Positions 1-8,505 of a stretch of 64,000 nt of DNA are shown here, piece by piece; within the stretch, counting starts at the first letter, position 1, and the number at the start of each line of letters is the position of its first letter. The notes under the pieces were generated by a model that was given only the letters and a program-made list of their open reading frames with translations, did not search any database and had not been told where the DNA came from. The stretch covers positions 372,001 through 436,000 of the forward strand of contig NZ_CP064655.1 in assembly GCF_018141525.1 (NCBI RefSeq). Direction: 5' to 3'. The DNA comes from Miltoncostaea marina (GTDB lineage Bacteria; Actinomycetota; Thermoleophilia; Miltoncostaeales; Miltoncostaeaceae). A program made the translations under genes and the position numbers.

Positions 1-142
1 CCCAGACCTCGTCGGTCGGGCGGTCGGGGTCCTCGGGCGGCTCGGGGCGGTCGCCCTCCACCCGCGGCCGGGACTTGTGCTGCACCCGGGCCTGCTCCTG
101 CTCGTCGCCCTCGCGCGGGCCGCGATCGCGCTGATCGGTCAT
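1..142 (-). CDS. small charged hypothetical protein, C-terminus outside window
   Basis: Reading the minus strand from an ATG at 142 gives 47 residues beginning MTDQRDRGPREGDEQEQ, open to the window edge. The peptide is almost entirely charged or polar (Asp, Glu, Arg, Gln, Pro), without a membrane segment or recognisable domain. Seven bases further upstream lies TACCAC, close to the leaderless -10 element seen elsewhere here, and the gene is divergent from the FAD enzyme at 209. In composition it resembles the small acidic protein at 55578-55763. Its function is unknown and the gene call rests on start context and the open frame only. Confidence 0.5.
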   Translation of the reverse strand, partial: MTDQRDRGPREGDEQEQARVQHKSRPRVEGDRPEPPEDPDRPTDEVW

Positions 143-196
143 GGGGGCGTGGTACCCGCCGGGCGCCGGCGCGCCACACGGCGCGCCCGCGGGCGG

Positions 197-208
197 TACG
201 GTCGCGGG
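197..208 (+). promoter_or_regulatory. leaderless-type promoter of the FAD oxidoreductase
   Basis: TACGGT (197-202) is followed by exactly six bases and then the GTG at 209. The same TANNNT-six-start arrangement occurs at several other genes in the window, so it probably is the -10 element of a leaderless transcript. No Shine-Dalgarno sequence precedes this GTG. Confidence 0.5.
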
Positions 209-1318
209 GTGGACGCCGCGGGCGGCATCGGGGTCGTGGGGGCGGGCATCGTCGGCCTCTGCACGGCGTACGCGCTGCTCGAGCGCGGCGCGGCCGTGCG
301 CGTGTACGAGCGCGGCGTGCCGGGCGGCGGCCAGTCGGGCGGCGCCTCGCGGGTGTTCCGGCACGGCCACGACGACCCGCGCATGGTCGCGGCGGCGGTC
401 GCCAGCCGCGCGGTCTACGAGGAGTGGTCGCGGCGCCTCGGCGTGGAGATGGTCTCGCGCGACGGCGCGCTGGCGCTGGGCCCGCCGGCCGCTCGGCGGC
501 TGCCCGGGCTGCGGGCGGCCGGGGTACCGGCCGCCCGCGTCGCGGCGGAGGCGGTCGCCCGGGCGCTGCCGCCCCTCGCGCCGCTGCCCGGGGCGGCGGT
601 CCCGGCGGTGCTCGACGAGGCGGGCGGCGCGATCCGCACCACGGCGGCGGTCGAGGCGCTGCGCGGCGCGCTCGGCGACGCCCTGGTGACCGAGGAGGTG
701 CTCGCCGTGCGCGACCTGCCCGGCGGCGGCGCCGAGGTGGTCGCCGGGGGGACGGTCGCGCGCCACGACGCCGTGGTCGTCTGCGCCGGGCGGGGGACGG
801 CGGCCCTGGCCGCCGGGCTGGGGCTGGCGCCGCCCGTCGCGCTCGGCGCGCACGTGCGGCTGACCTTCCGGGTGCGCGGCGACGCGCCGGCGCGGCTCGC
901 CTGCCTGCAGGACGGCAGCGGCGCCTGGGGCGAGACGGGCGTCTACGCCGCCGCCCTGCCCGGCAACCGCGAGTACGCGGTCGGCATCAGCGAGCACGTC
1001 GACGCGGCGCCGGACGGCGCGCTGGCCGACCCCGGCGGGCTGGCCGCGCTGGCGGACCGCACGCGGGCGTACGTGCGCCGCGCGCTGCCCGGGCTCGACC
1101 CGGACCCGGTCGCCTCGCGCGTGTGCTGGACGACCGAGCTGCCCTGGGGGCCGGACGGCGTCGCCGCCTGGCGCGCCGGCGACGTGCTCGTGGTGGCCGG
1201 CCACAACCTCTTCAAGCAGGCGCCCGGCCTGGGGCGGTCGCTGGCCGCCGCCGCGCTGGGCGACGAGCCGGCGCTCGACCTGCGGCCGCAGGCGCGGCTC
1301 GGCGCGCGGGCGGCGTAG
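209..1318 (+). CDS. FAD-dependent amine oxidase-like oxidoreductase (DAO family)
   Basis: A 369-residue protein starting at GTG 209, chosen because the dinucleotide-binding fold begins at once and a leaderless -10 element sits just upstream. An open frame continues back to 77 but codes for unconserved sequence. The N-terminus has the Rossmann motif GVVGAGIVGLCTAYALLERG ending in an acidic-type strand, and the C-terminus carries VVAGHNLFKQAPGLG, the second FAD-contacting segment of the D-amino-acid/sarcosine oxidase (DAO) fold. Such enzymes oxidise secondary or primary amines of amino acids with FAD, giving peroxide or passing electrons on. The substrate cannot be read from the sequence. It is divergent from the charged small protein and followed after 37 bp by a small cytosolic protein. 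Confidence 0.8.
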   Translation: MDAAGGIGVVGAGIVGLCTAYALLERGAAVRVYERGVPGGGQSGGASRVFRHGHDDPRMVAAAVASRAVYEEWSRRLGVEMVSRDGALALGPPAARRLPGLRAAGVPAARVAAEAVARALPPLAPLPGAAVPAVLDEAGGAIRTTAAVEALRGALGDALVTEEVLAVRDLPGGGAEVVAGGTVARHDAVVVCAGRGTAALAAGLGLAPPVALGAHVRLTFRVRGDAPARLACLQDGSGAWGETGVYAAALPGNREYAVGISEHVDAAPDGALADPGGLAALADRTRAYVRRALPGLDPDPVASRVCWTTELPWGPDGVAAWRAGDVLVVAGHNLFKQAPGLGRSLAAAALGDEPALDLRPQARLGARAA

Positions 1319-1355
1319 GCTCGCGCGGTCGGGCGGCGAGCGGGAGGGGACGGGG

Positions 1356-1580
1356 ATGGACCATCGGCGGTGGCTGGAGCGGTACGCGGAGGCGCTCGGC
1401 GTGGCGCGCCCGACCGATGCGGAGGTCGAGGCCGTGCTCGAGCTGGCGGCGGAGGCGGCGCACGCGTCCGAGCGCCCGGCCGCGCCGGTCGCCTGCTGGC
1501 TCGCGGCCCGCGCCGGCGTCGACCCGGACCGGGCGCTGGAGCTGGCGCGCGGCCTCGCGGGGGAGGCGCCCGGAGCCTGA
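1356..1580 (+). CDS. small DUF6457-like protein
   Basis: 74 residues, preceded by a strong ribosome site (GGGAGGGGA) eight bases before ATG 1356. The pattern WLERYAEALGV near the N-terminus, then a run of Glu/Ala helix and PVACWLAARAGVDP, matches what I recall of the DUF6457 family, short helical proteins often found alone or fused to MobA-like molybdenum cofactor proteins. No catalytic residue is evident. It follows the FAD enzyme by 37 bp and may be cotranscribed, although TAGGCT at 1317 could be its own -10 element. It converges with the histidine kinase stop at 1588. Confidence 0.6.
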   Translation: MDHRRWLERYAEALGVARPTDAEVEAVLELAAEAAHASERPAAPVACWLAARAGVDPDRALELARGLAGEAPGA

Positions 1581-1587
1581 CCGCCGC

Positions 1588-3585
1588 CTACGCGGCGGGC
1601 GGCGGGATGAGCGCGGTGATGCGCGCGCCCTGGCCGGGGGCGCTGTCGATGCTCAGCGAGCCGCCGAGCGCCGCCACCCGCTCCCGCGCCGACGGCAGCC
1701 CGATGTGGCCCCGGTAGAAGGCCTCGCCGTCGACGCGGGGCGTGAAGCCGCGCCCGTCGTCGGCGACCACGAGGCGCACCGCGGGCCCGGCGCGCGCCAC
1801 CCGCACGTGCGCGTGCTCGGCGCCCGAGTGCTTCTCGACGTTGACGAGGAACTCGCGGGCCAGCGCGAGCACCAGGCGGTCGTGCACGCCGACCGCCGCG
1901 CAGTCGATCTCGAAGGTCACCCTGAACCCGCCCCGGCCGGCGATCGACTCGGCCACCGTGCGCAGGGCGGTCTCGAGGCCGCCATGGGTGAGCGTCACCG
2001 GGTGCAGCTCGCCCACCACCTCCCGCAGGCGGGCCGTGGCGCGCACGATCCCCTGCCGCGCGCGCTCGAGCGCGTCGGCCTCGCCCGGGGCGCTGCGGCG
2101 TGCCACCTCGACGACCTCCTGGCGCGTGGCCAGCAGGTCCTGCAGCACGTCGTCGTGCAGCACCTCGGCGAGGTGCTGGCGCGCCCGCTCCTCCGCGGTG
2201 AGCGCGTCGGCCACGAGCCGGCCGCGCTCCTCGGCGAGGGCCGCCACCCGGGCGGCCTGGGCGCGGGCCTCGTCCTCGGCGCGCCGGCGGTCGGTGACGT
2301 CGAGCGTGGTGCCCATCAGCCGCAGCGGCCGGCCGCCGGCGTCGCGCTCCACCTCGCCCTGCTCCAGCAGCGTGCGTTCGTCGCCGTCCGGCCGGAGCAG
2401 GCGGTGCTCCACCATGTACCTGCTCCCCCGCTGCACGGCCGCGCTCAGCGCCTCGGACACCATGGCGCGATCGTCCGGGTGCACGAGGCCCATGAAGCGG
2501 TCGATCGACAGCGGTCCGGCGTGCTCCACGCCGAGGATCCGCCGCATCTCGTCGGACAGCTCCAGGTTCCCGGGCTCCTCGAAGCGGTACGTCCAGCTGC
2601 CGAGGTGCGCGATGCGCTGGGCCTCGGCCAGCAGCCCGCGGCCGTGCCGCAGCTCCTCCTCGTAGGCGACGCGGCCGGTGATGTCGCGCACCACGGCCAC
2701 CCCGGCGCCGCGCGCGTCGCCGATCGGCGACGCCGACAGCGCCACCGGGAAGCGGCTGCCGTCGGCCCGGACCAGGACCAGGTCGAACTCCCGCACGCCG
2801 CCGCGCTCGTAGCGCTCCACGGCGTCGTCGATGCGGGCCTGCGCCTCCGGCGGCCAGAAGGGGTACGGCGGCGCGGTGCCCACGAGGTCGCGGGCGGCGA
2901 AGCCGGTCATGCGGCAGAAGCTGGGCGACACGCTCTCGATGACGGCGCCGGGGCCGGTGACGACCACGCCGTCGGCCAGGGAGTCCATGATCGAGCGGAC
3001 CCGGTCGCGCTCGGCGCGCAGCTCCTGCTCGCGCCCGAGCCGCTCCAGGGCGACGGACGCGATTTGGGCCAGCTGCACGGCCATGGCCTCGTCGTCCTCG
3101 TCGAACTCCGCGCCGTCGATGCGGTCCGAGAGCTGGATGAGGCCGAGGTTGCCGCCGGCCAGGCCGATCATCGGCACCGCCAGCAGGCCTCGCAGGGGCG
3201 GGTGGTCGCCGGCGTGCGCCCCGAACCCCCGCCACGCCGGGTGCTCGACCAGCTCACGGTGGCTCAGCCGCAGGGGGCGGCCGGTGCGGACCGGGACCGA
3301 GTAGATGCCGGTGCCGTCCGTCTCGGCGTCGTACCCGGCCCAGGCCGCCAGCGACGGGTCGAGCGCCACGGCGATCACCTCCTGGGCGTGCGACCCCTCG
3401 ACCGTCAGCGAGACGGCGGCCTGCCCGGCGCCGATCACCTCGCGCGCGTTGCGGGCGAGGGCGCGGAACAGGTCGACGACGCGCTGGGCGGCGTTGAGCT
3501 CGACGGAGGCGCGGGCGAGCGCCTGCAGCGGACCGGACGGCCGGGCGACCGGGGCCACCTCGACGATCGGGGCCCCGGGGCTCAT
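1588..3585 (-). CDS. GAF-PAS-PAS sensor histidine kinase, NarL-type
   Basis: 665 residues from ATG 3585, whose ATGA overlaps the stop of the response regulator (translational coupling). Domain order: GAF (about 25-170), PAS (about 185-300, with RADGSRFPVALSASPI), a second PAS of the PAS_3 type (about 320-430, GSWTYRFEEPG and LVHPDDR), a HisKA_3 dimerisation helix with the phospho-accepting His477 in EVLHDDVLQDLL, and a C-terminal HATPase_c domain with N box REFLVNVEKHS and G box VVADDGRGF. No transmembrane helices are visible, so it probably senses a cytosolic ligand, redox cofactor or gas through GAF or PAS. Its partner is the adjacent LuxR-type regulator. The signal is unknown. Confidence 0.9.
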   Translation of the reverse strand: MSPGAPIVEVAPVARPSGPLQALARASVELNAAQRVVDLFRALARNAREVIGAGQAAVSLTVEGSHAQEVIAVALDPSLAAWAGYDAETDGTGIYSVPVRTGRPLRLSHRELVEHPAWRGFGAHAGDHPPLRGLLAVPMIGLAGGNLGLIQLSDRIDGAEFDEDDEAMAVQLAQIASVALERLGREQELRAERDRVRSIMDSLADGVVVTGPGAVIESVSPSFCRMTGFAARDLVGTAPPYPFWPPEAQARIDDAVERYERGGVREFDLVLVRADGSRFPVALSASPIGDARGAGVAVVRDITGRVAYEEELRHGRGLLAEAQRIAHLGSWTYRFEEPGNLELSDEMRRILGVEHAGPLSIDRFMGLVHPDDRAMVSEALSAAVQRGSRYMVEHRLLRPDGDERTLLEQGEVERDAGGRPLRLMGTTLDVTDRRRAEDEARAQAARVAALAEERGRLVADALTAEERARQHLAEVLHDDVLQDLLATRQEVVEVARRSAPGEADALERARQGIVRATARLREVVGELHPVTLTHGGLETALRTVAESIAGRGGFRVTFEIDCAAVGVHDRLVLALAREFLVNVEKHSGAEHAHVRVARAGPAVRLVVADDGRGFTPRVDGEAFYRGHIGLPSARERVAALGGSLSIDSAPGQGARITALIPPPAA

Positions 3586-4217
3586 TCCAGGAGGCCGAGG
3601 CGCATCGCCACGGCCACCGCCGCCGCGCGCTCGGAGACGCCGAGCTTCTCGTACAGGCTGTGCAGGTGCGACTTGACCGTGACGGGGCTCAGGTGCAGGA
3701 CCTCGCCGATGCGCGCCGCGCTCATGCCCTCGGCCGTGAGCCGCAGCACCTCCCGCTCGCGCGGCGAGATGGCCGGCCCGCGGCTCGACTCCCGCGCCCG
3801 GACGCCGCGGGCGAGGGCCGCCTGCGCCTCGGGGGCGAGCACCGTCCGCCCGGCGGCGATCGACTCGATCGCGCTGCAGATCGCGTCGCGGTCGGCGTCC
3901 TTCAGCAGGTAGCCGTCGAGGCCGCTGGCGACCGCGTCGAAGATGAGGTGCTCGTCGGCGATCGCCGACAGCAGCAGCGTGCGCGTGCCGAGCTGCTCGC
4001 GGGCGATCTCGGCCACGATGTCCGGCCCGGTCAGCCCCGGCATCCGCACGTCCAGCACCGCGACGTCCGGGGCGATCTCGCGGATGAGCGCCATGGCGCG
4101 GCGCCCGTCGGCCGCCGTCCCGGCCAGCTCGAGCGCGGGGTGATCCGCGATGGCCCGCGCGAGGCCGTCCCGGTAGACGGGGTGGTCGTCGGCGACGAGG
4201 ACGGTGACCGGCTCCAT
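3582..4217 (-). CDS. NarL/FixJ-family response regulator
   Basis: 211 residues. The receiver domain (1-120) has the acidic pair Asp10/Asp11, the phospho-acceptor Asp56 in VLDVRMPG and Lys106 in YLLKD. The C-terminal LuxR-type helix-turn-helix (about 149-206) has SPREREVLRLTAEGMSAARIG and the recognition-helix region HLSPVTVKSHLHSLYEKLGV. It is the first gene of a two-gene operon with the sensor kinase, overlapping it by four bases. The start at ATG 4217 is supported by a leaderless -10 motif six bases before it. Targets are unknown; no obvious repeated operator was seen nearby. Confidence 0.93.
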   Translation of the reverse strand: MEPVTVLVADDHPVYRDGLARAIADHPALELAGTAADGRRAMALIREIAPDVAVLDVRMPGLTGPDIVAEIAREQLGTRTLLLSAIADEHLIFDAVASGLDGYLLKDADRDAICSAIESIAAGRTVLAPEAQAALARGVRARESSRGPAISPREREVLRLTAEGMSAARIGEVLHLSPVTVKSHLHSLYEKLGVSERAAAVAVAMRLGLLE

Positions 4218-4229
4218 GCACCGAGCGTA
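4218..4229 (-). promoter_or_regulatory. leaderless-type promoter of the two-component operon
   Basis: On the minus strand TACGCT (4229-4224) is followed by six bases and ATG 4217, the same spacing as at several other starts in the window. Confidence 0.5.
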
Positions 4230-4271
4230 ATGGAGCGGCGCGGCGCGCGGCGCCGGCGCGACCCCGGCGGA

Positions 4272-4874
4272 TCAGCGGCCCGCGGCCATCCCGTCGATCA
4301 GCAGGTCCACCGTCGGACCCGCCCGGTCCGGGTCGGCGGCCCGGTGGTCCACGATCGCGCGCACCAGCACGCCGCGCAGCACGCCGATGGCCGCCTCCAC
4401 GTCGGCGCCGGGCCGCAGCTCGTCGCGCTCGACGCCGAGCTCGAGCAGCCGCCGGTACCGCTCCCGGCGCGGCGCGAGCAGCACCCGCTGCAGCTCGTCC
4501 GAGAGGTGTGCGTTCGCGGCCGACGCGAACAGCAGGGTGCGCACGAACATGCGGTTGGCGCCCGTGGCGATCGCCTCCAGGTCGGCGCGCAGCGCGTGCT
4601 CGAGCGCCTCGCGCACCGGTGCGTCGGCGTCGGCCGGCACGTCGCCGTCGAGGTCCCGGAGGGCGTCGATCACCAGCTCCTCGACGCTGCTCCAGCGCCG
4701 CAGGATGGTGGGGTAGCCGGAGCCCGACCGCGCGGCGATGCGCGCCCAGGTGGTGCGCTCCACGCCGACCTCGCCGACGACCTCGCGGGCCGCCTGCATG
4801 ATGCGCCCGTCGACCACCGTGTCGAGCGGGCGGCCCGGCCGGCCGGGGATGCGCAGGCGCGAGGCGGGGCTCAC
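4272..4874 (-). CDS. TetR/AcrR-family transcriptional regulator
   Basis: 200 residues from GTG 4874. The N-terminal helix-turn-helix (about 20-65) reads [37 protein letters not shown], a typical TetR DNA-binding domain. The C-terminal part (about 80-200) is an all-helical ligand-binding and dimerisation domain. The gene is divergent from the luciferase-like oxidoreductase at 5086, and the 210 bp between them holds a 14 bp direct repeat (5001-5037), so it probably represses itself and that enzyme. The ligand is unknown. It sits downstream of the two-component operon on the same strand, separated by a leaderless promoter. Confidence 0.88.
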   Translation of the reverse strand: MSPASRLRIPGRPGRPLDTVVDGRIMQAAREVVGEVGVERTTWARIAARSGSGYPTILRRWSSVEELVIDALRDLDGDVPADADAPVREALEHALRADLEAIATGANRMFVRTLLFASAANAHLSDELQRVLLAPRRERYRRLLELGVERDELRPGADVEAAIGVLRGVLVRAIVDHRAADPDRAGPTVDLLIDGMAAGR

Positions 4875-5000
4875 GGCCCGACCCCCGCGCGCGGCGGATG
4901 GAGCTCGTCTGGATCCTGTGGCGTCATGCGCACGGAAAGGATCGACATCCCGGCCGGGCGCCTCGACGGCCGACGGGCGACCGGTGCGGCCGGATGCGCG

Positions 5001-5037
5001 TCAATCGATCGTACGACGAGGCATCAACCGATCGTAT
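5001..5037. promoter_or_regulatory. direct repeat, candidate TetR operator
   Basis: TCAATCGATCGTAC (5001-5014) and TCAACCGATCGTAT (5024-5037) are two copies of TCAAYCGATCGTAY, start to start 23 bp, roughly two helical turns. Each copy contains the palindromic core CGATCG. The pair lies between divergent TetR and luciferase-like genes, about 35 bp upstream of the latter's -10 element. Confidence 0.5.
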
Positions 5038-5071
5038 CCCCGCGGAGGGGCGCGGCCCGGCGCCGCCGCGC

Positions 5072-5085
5072 TAGCGTCGACCGGC
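5072..5085 (+). promoter_or_regulatory. leaderless-type promoter of the luciferase-like gene
   Basis: TAGCGT (5072-5077) lies eight bases before GTG 5086. The 13 bases TAGCGTCGACCGG are identical to those before the luciferase-like gene at 28072. Confidence 0.5.
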
Positions 5086-6150
5086 GTGGAGCTCGGCGTC
5101 TACACCTTCGCGGAGCTCACGCCGGACCCGGCAACCGGCCGGGTCGTCGGCCCGGCCGAGCGGCTGCGCGACCTGCTCGAGGAGATCGAGCTCGCCGACC
5201 AGGTCGGCCTGGACGTGTTCGGCGTGGGCGAGCACCACCGCCCCGACTTCGCCGTCTCCGCGCCGGCCGTCGTGCTCGCCGCGGCCGCGGCGCGCACCTC
5301 GCGCATCCGGCTCACCAGCGCCGTCAGCGTGCTGAGCTCCGACGACCCCGTCCGCGTCTTCCAGGACTTCGCGACGCTCGACCTGCTGTCGGGCGGCCGC
5401 GCCGAGGTCATGGCCGGGCGCGGGTCGTTCATCGAGTCGTTCCCGCTCTTCGGCCAGGATCTCCAGGACTACGACGACCTCTTCGCCGAGAAGCTCGAGC
5501 TGCTGCTGGCCGTGCGCGAGGAGGAGCGGGTCACCTGGGCGGGGCGCCACCGCGCGCCGATCGACGGCCGCGGCGTGTACCCACGGCCGCTGCAGCGGCC
5601 GCTGCCGGTCTGGGTCGCGGTCGGCGGCACCCCCGCCAGCGTCGTGCGGGCCGGGGCGCTCGGGCTGCCGATGGCCCTGGCGATCATCGGCGGCCAGCCG
5701 GCGCGGTTCGCGCCGTTCGCCGAGCTGCACCGGCGCGCCGCGGACGAGGCGGGCCGCCCCCGGCCGGCGCTCGGCGTCAACTCGCACGGGTACGTCGCCG
5801 ACACCTCGCAGCGGGCGGCCGACGAGGCGTACCGGCCGTTCGCGACGATGATGGACCGCATCGGCCGCGAGCGGGGCTGGTCGCCGATGACGCGGTCGCA
5901 GTTCGACGCCTCCGTCGGCCTGCACGGCGCCAACGTGGTCGGCAGCCCGGAGCAGGTCGCCGAGAAGATCCTCTTCCAGCACCGGATCTTCGGCCACGAC
6001 CGGTTCCTCATCCAGTTCAGCGTCGGCACGCTGCCCCACCGGCAGGTGATGCGGGCCATCGAGCTGTTCGGCACCGAGGTGGCGCCCGTGGTGCGGCGCG
6101 AGGTCGCCGCGCGCGCGGCGGTCGCGCCGGGGGGCGGCGCCGCGGCCTGA
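5086..6150 (+). CDS. LLM-class flavin-dependent oxidoreductase
   Basis: 354 residues from GTG 5086, fixed by the -10 element just upstream and by the family's first beta strand starting immediately ([11 protein letters not shown]). It is a luciferase-like TIM barrel: [15 protein letters not shown] near residue 45, [20 protein letters not shown], then the phosphate-binding-type segment [18 protein letters not shown], and [15 protein letters not shown] in the second half. These enzymes use FMN or F420 for monooxygenation or hydride transfer. The subgroup with a long C-terminus ([17 protein letters not shown]) is usually called oxidoreductase of unknown substrate. Divergent from and probably controlled by the TetR gene, which suggests inducible catabolism of a small organic compound. 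Confidence 0.85.
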   Translation: MELGVYTFAELTPDPATGRVVGPAERLRDLLEEIELADQVGLDVFGVGEHHRPDFAVSAPAVVLAAAAARTSRIRLTSAVSVLSSDDPVRVFQDFATLDLLSGGRAEVMAGRGSFIESFPLFGQDLQDYDDLFAEKLELLLAVREEERVTWAGRHRAPIDGRGVYPRPLQRPLPVWVAVGGTPASVVRAGALGLPMALAIIGGQPARFAPFAELHRRAADEAGRPRPALGVNSHGYVADTSQRAADEAYRPFATMMDRIGRERGWSPMTRSQFDASVGLHGANVVGSPEQVAEKILFQHRIFGHDRFLIQFSVGTLPHRQVMRAIELFGTEVAPVVRREVAARAAVAPGGGAAA

Positions 6151-6225
6151 CCGGGCCGGGGAGTGCCGCGGCCCGCGGGCGGGTATGCCGTCCCCGCCAG
6201 GCCGCCACGTCCGAGCGAGGGCCCC

Positions 6226-8382
6226 ATGCCGCCGACCACCGTCCGACCGCGCCCGGGCCTCCTCCGGGCGGCCGCCGTGCTCGTGCTCGCCGCCGCCGCG
6301 GTGCTCGCGGGCGTGGCCTGCGGCTCCGACGACGACGACGAGGGCGCCGTCCCCGCGTTCTCGGCCGAGCAGCTCGCCGCGCCGCCCGGCGCCGACTGGA
6401 TCACCAACGGCGGCTCGACGATGAACCAGCGCTACTCGCCGGCGTCACGCATCACGCCGGAGAACGTCGGCGGGCTGAAGGGCGTCTGGCGCGCCCGGCT
6501 CGACGGGTCGGGCACCGCGGCCAAGTACTCGGGCGAGGCCCAGCCCATCGTCTACGGCGACACGATGTACGTGATCACCGGCGCGGACGACGTGTTCGCG
6601 CTGGACGTGGCGACCGGCGAGAAGCGCTGGGTCTACGAGGCGAAGCTCGACCCTGGCATCGACACCGTCTGCTGCGGCTGGACGAGCCGCGGCGTGGCGA
6701 TCGGCGACGGCCGCGTCTACGTGGGCCAGATCGACGGCAAGCTCGTCGCGCTCGACGCCGAGACCGGCGAGGTCGACTGGGAGACCCAGGCCGTGAGCTG
6801 GCAGCGCGGCGAGACGATCACCTCGGCGCCGCTCTACTGGGAGGGGCGCGTCTACAGCGGCATGTCGGGCGGGGAGTTCGGCGTGCGCGGACGCGTCATG
6901 GCCTTCGACGCCGAGACCGGCGAGGAGGAGTGGCGCTTCTGGACCATCCCCGGCCCGGGCGAGACCGGCCACGACAGCTGGCCGCAGGACAACGAGGCCT
7001 GGAAGACGGGCGGCGCCCCGGTGTGGCAGACCCCGTCGATCGACCCCGAGCTGGGGCTGCTCTACTTCTCCACCGGCAACGCGTCGCCCGACCTCGACGG
7101 CAGCGCGCGCGAGGGGGACAACCTGTTCGCGGCGTCCATGGTCGCCATCGACGCGCGCACGGGCGAGTACCGGTGGCACTTCCAGCAGGTGCACCACGAC
7201 ATCTGGGACTACGACGCCCCGAGCCCCACGGTGCTGTTCGACGTCGAGATCGACGGGCGGACCCGGCACGGCATCGCGGAGGCGAGCAAGACCGGATGGC
7301 TGTACATGCTCGACCGCGAGACCGGCGAGCCGCTGCTGCCGATCCCTGAGCGGCCGGTGCCGCAGAGCGCCCGGCAGAAGACCTCGCCGACGCAGCCGAT
7401 CCCGAGCTACCCGCCGTTCATCTCGCACCGCATCAGCGACGAGGCCTACGGGGGCATCCTGAAGGCGCTGCGCAGCCAGGCGGGGGAGGGCGAGCGGATC
7501 ACGCCGCCGCCGCGGGCGAAGCAGGTCTTCACGCCGCCGGACGCGACGCTGACGGTGATGACCCCCGGCCCCGCCGGCGGCGTCAACTGGCCGCCGACGA
7601 GCTACAACCCGAAGACCGGCATGTTCTACGTCTGCGCCCAGGACAGCGTCGCGGGCTTCCAGTTCGAGCGCTCGCAGGAGTTCGAGGAGGGCTCGTACTA
7701 CATCGGCTCGGTGCTCAGCACCGTCGGCTTCGGCGCCTCGCCCGGCGTGCTCGCCGCGATCGACGCCGCGACCGGCCGGATCGCCTGGAGCAAGCGCTGG
7801 CCCGAGTCCTGCTACAGCGGGACCACCACCACCGGGGGCGGCCTGGTCTACGTGGGGCGCAACTCCGGCCACCTCGAGGCCTACGACGCGCGCACCGGCG
7901 AGCGGCGCTGGCGCTTCCAGACCGGCGCCGGCGCCAACAGCACCGCGAGCGTGTTCGAGCGCGACGGCACCGAGTACGTCGCCTTCTACGCCGCGGGCAA
8001 CTCGCTGGCCGCCTCGCCGCACGGCGACAACGTGTGGCTCTTCAGCCTCGACGGGACGCTGGCCGAGGCGACCGAGGTCGGGCCCGGCACGGGCACCGGC
8101 CACGGCGGCCAGGGCGGCGGCGCGGAGCCGGAGAGCGGTGACCCGGACGACGGCCGGACGGTCTTCGCGGAGAACTGCTCGTCGTGCCACGGCGCCGACG
8201 GCCGCGGCGGCAACGGCGGGCCCGACCTGTCGAAGCTGCCCAACGCGCGCGTGCCCGAGCGGGTCGCCGCCAAGGTGCGCAACGGCGGCAACGGCATGCC
8301 GGCCTTCCGCGACACGCTCACGCCCAACCAGATCAACGACGTGGCGGCGTACGTGGCGAACGCGGTGGCCGCCCAGCCGTAG
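6226..8382 (+). CDS. PQQ-dependent dehydrogenase with fused cytochrome c, lipoprotein
   Basis: 718 residues from ATG 6226. A lipoprotein signal with a lipobox ending LAGVAC anchors it outside the membrane. The central 600 residues form an eight-bladed quinoprotein propeller with repeated tryptophan-docking segments (ALDVATGEKRW, LDAETGEVDW, FDAETGEEEW, YDARTGERRW). The vicinal Cys149-Cys150 pair in VCCGW corresponds to the disulfide that lies over PQQ in alcohol dehydrogenases, and HHDIWDYDAP supplies a probable catalytic-region acid. The C-terminal domain is a class I cytochrome c with Cys651-Cys654-His655 (CSSCH) and a probable Met ligand in NGMPAF. It should oxidise an alcohol or sugar and pass electrons to haem c. 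No PQQ biosynthesis gene is present in the window. Confidence 0.88.
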   Translation: MPPTTVRPRPGLLRAAAVLVLAAAAVLAGVACGSDDDDEGAVPAFSAEQLAAPPGADWITNGGSTMNQRYSPASRITPENVGGLKGVWRARLDGSGTAAKYSGEAQPIVYGDTMYVITGADDVFALDVATGEKRWVYEAKLDPGIDTVCCGWTSRGVAIGDGRVYVGQIDGKLVALDAETGEVDWETQAVSWQRGETITSAPLYWEGRVYSGMSGGEFGVRGRVMAFDAETGEEEWRFWTIPGPGETGHDSWPQDNEAWKTGGAPVWQTPSIDPELGLLYFSTGNASPDLDGSAREGDNLFAASMVAIDARTGEYRWHFQQVHHDIWDYDAPSPTVLFDVEIDGRTRHGIAEASKTGWLYMLDRETGEPLLPIPERPVPQSARQKTSPTQPIPSYPPFISHRISDEAYGGILKALRSQAGEGERITPPPRAKQVFTPPDATLTVMTPGPAGGVNWPPTSYNPKTGMFYVCAQDSVAGFQFERSQEFEEGSYYIGSVLSTVGFGASPGVLAAIDAATGRIAWSKRWPESCYSGTTTTGGGLVYVGRNSGHLEAYDARTGERRWRFQTGAGANSTASVFERDGTEYVAFYAAGNSLAASPHGDNVWLFSLDGTLAEATEVGPGTGTGHGGQGGGAEPESGDPDDGRTVFAENCSSCHGADGRGGNGGPDLSKLPNARVPERVAAKVRNGGNGMPAFRDTLTPNQINDVAAYVANAVAAQP

Positions 8383-8389
8383 CGGCGGG

Positions 8390-8411
8390 CCCGGCCCGTC
8401 GCGGGGCCGGG
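8390..8411 (+). terminator. GC-rich hairpin after the quinoprotein gene
   Basis: CCCGGCCC pairs perfectly with GGGCCGGG across a six-base loop, eight bases after the stop. There is no T tract, which is common for terminators in very GC-rich genomes. It is a candidate only. Confidence 0.35.
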
Positions 8412-8505
8412 CGCCCGCCCTCGTCCGCGCCGCCCGCGTCGGCCGGCGGCGCGGGCGCATGGCATCATCGCGGGCTCCGAGCCCCGCCCCCCGCCGGAGC
8501 GCCCG

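Noticed and set aside
424-3912. Long plus-strand open frame over the histidine kinase and FAD genes
   Set aside because: Arg/Gly/Ala-rich antisense shadow produced by the GC content; contains no domain, while the minus-strand kinase reads perfectly.
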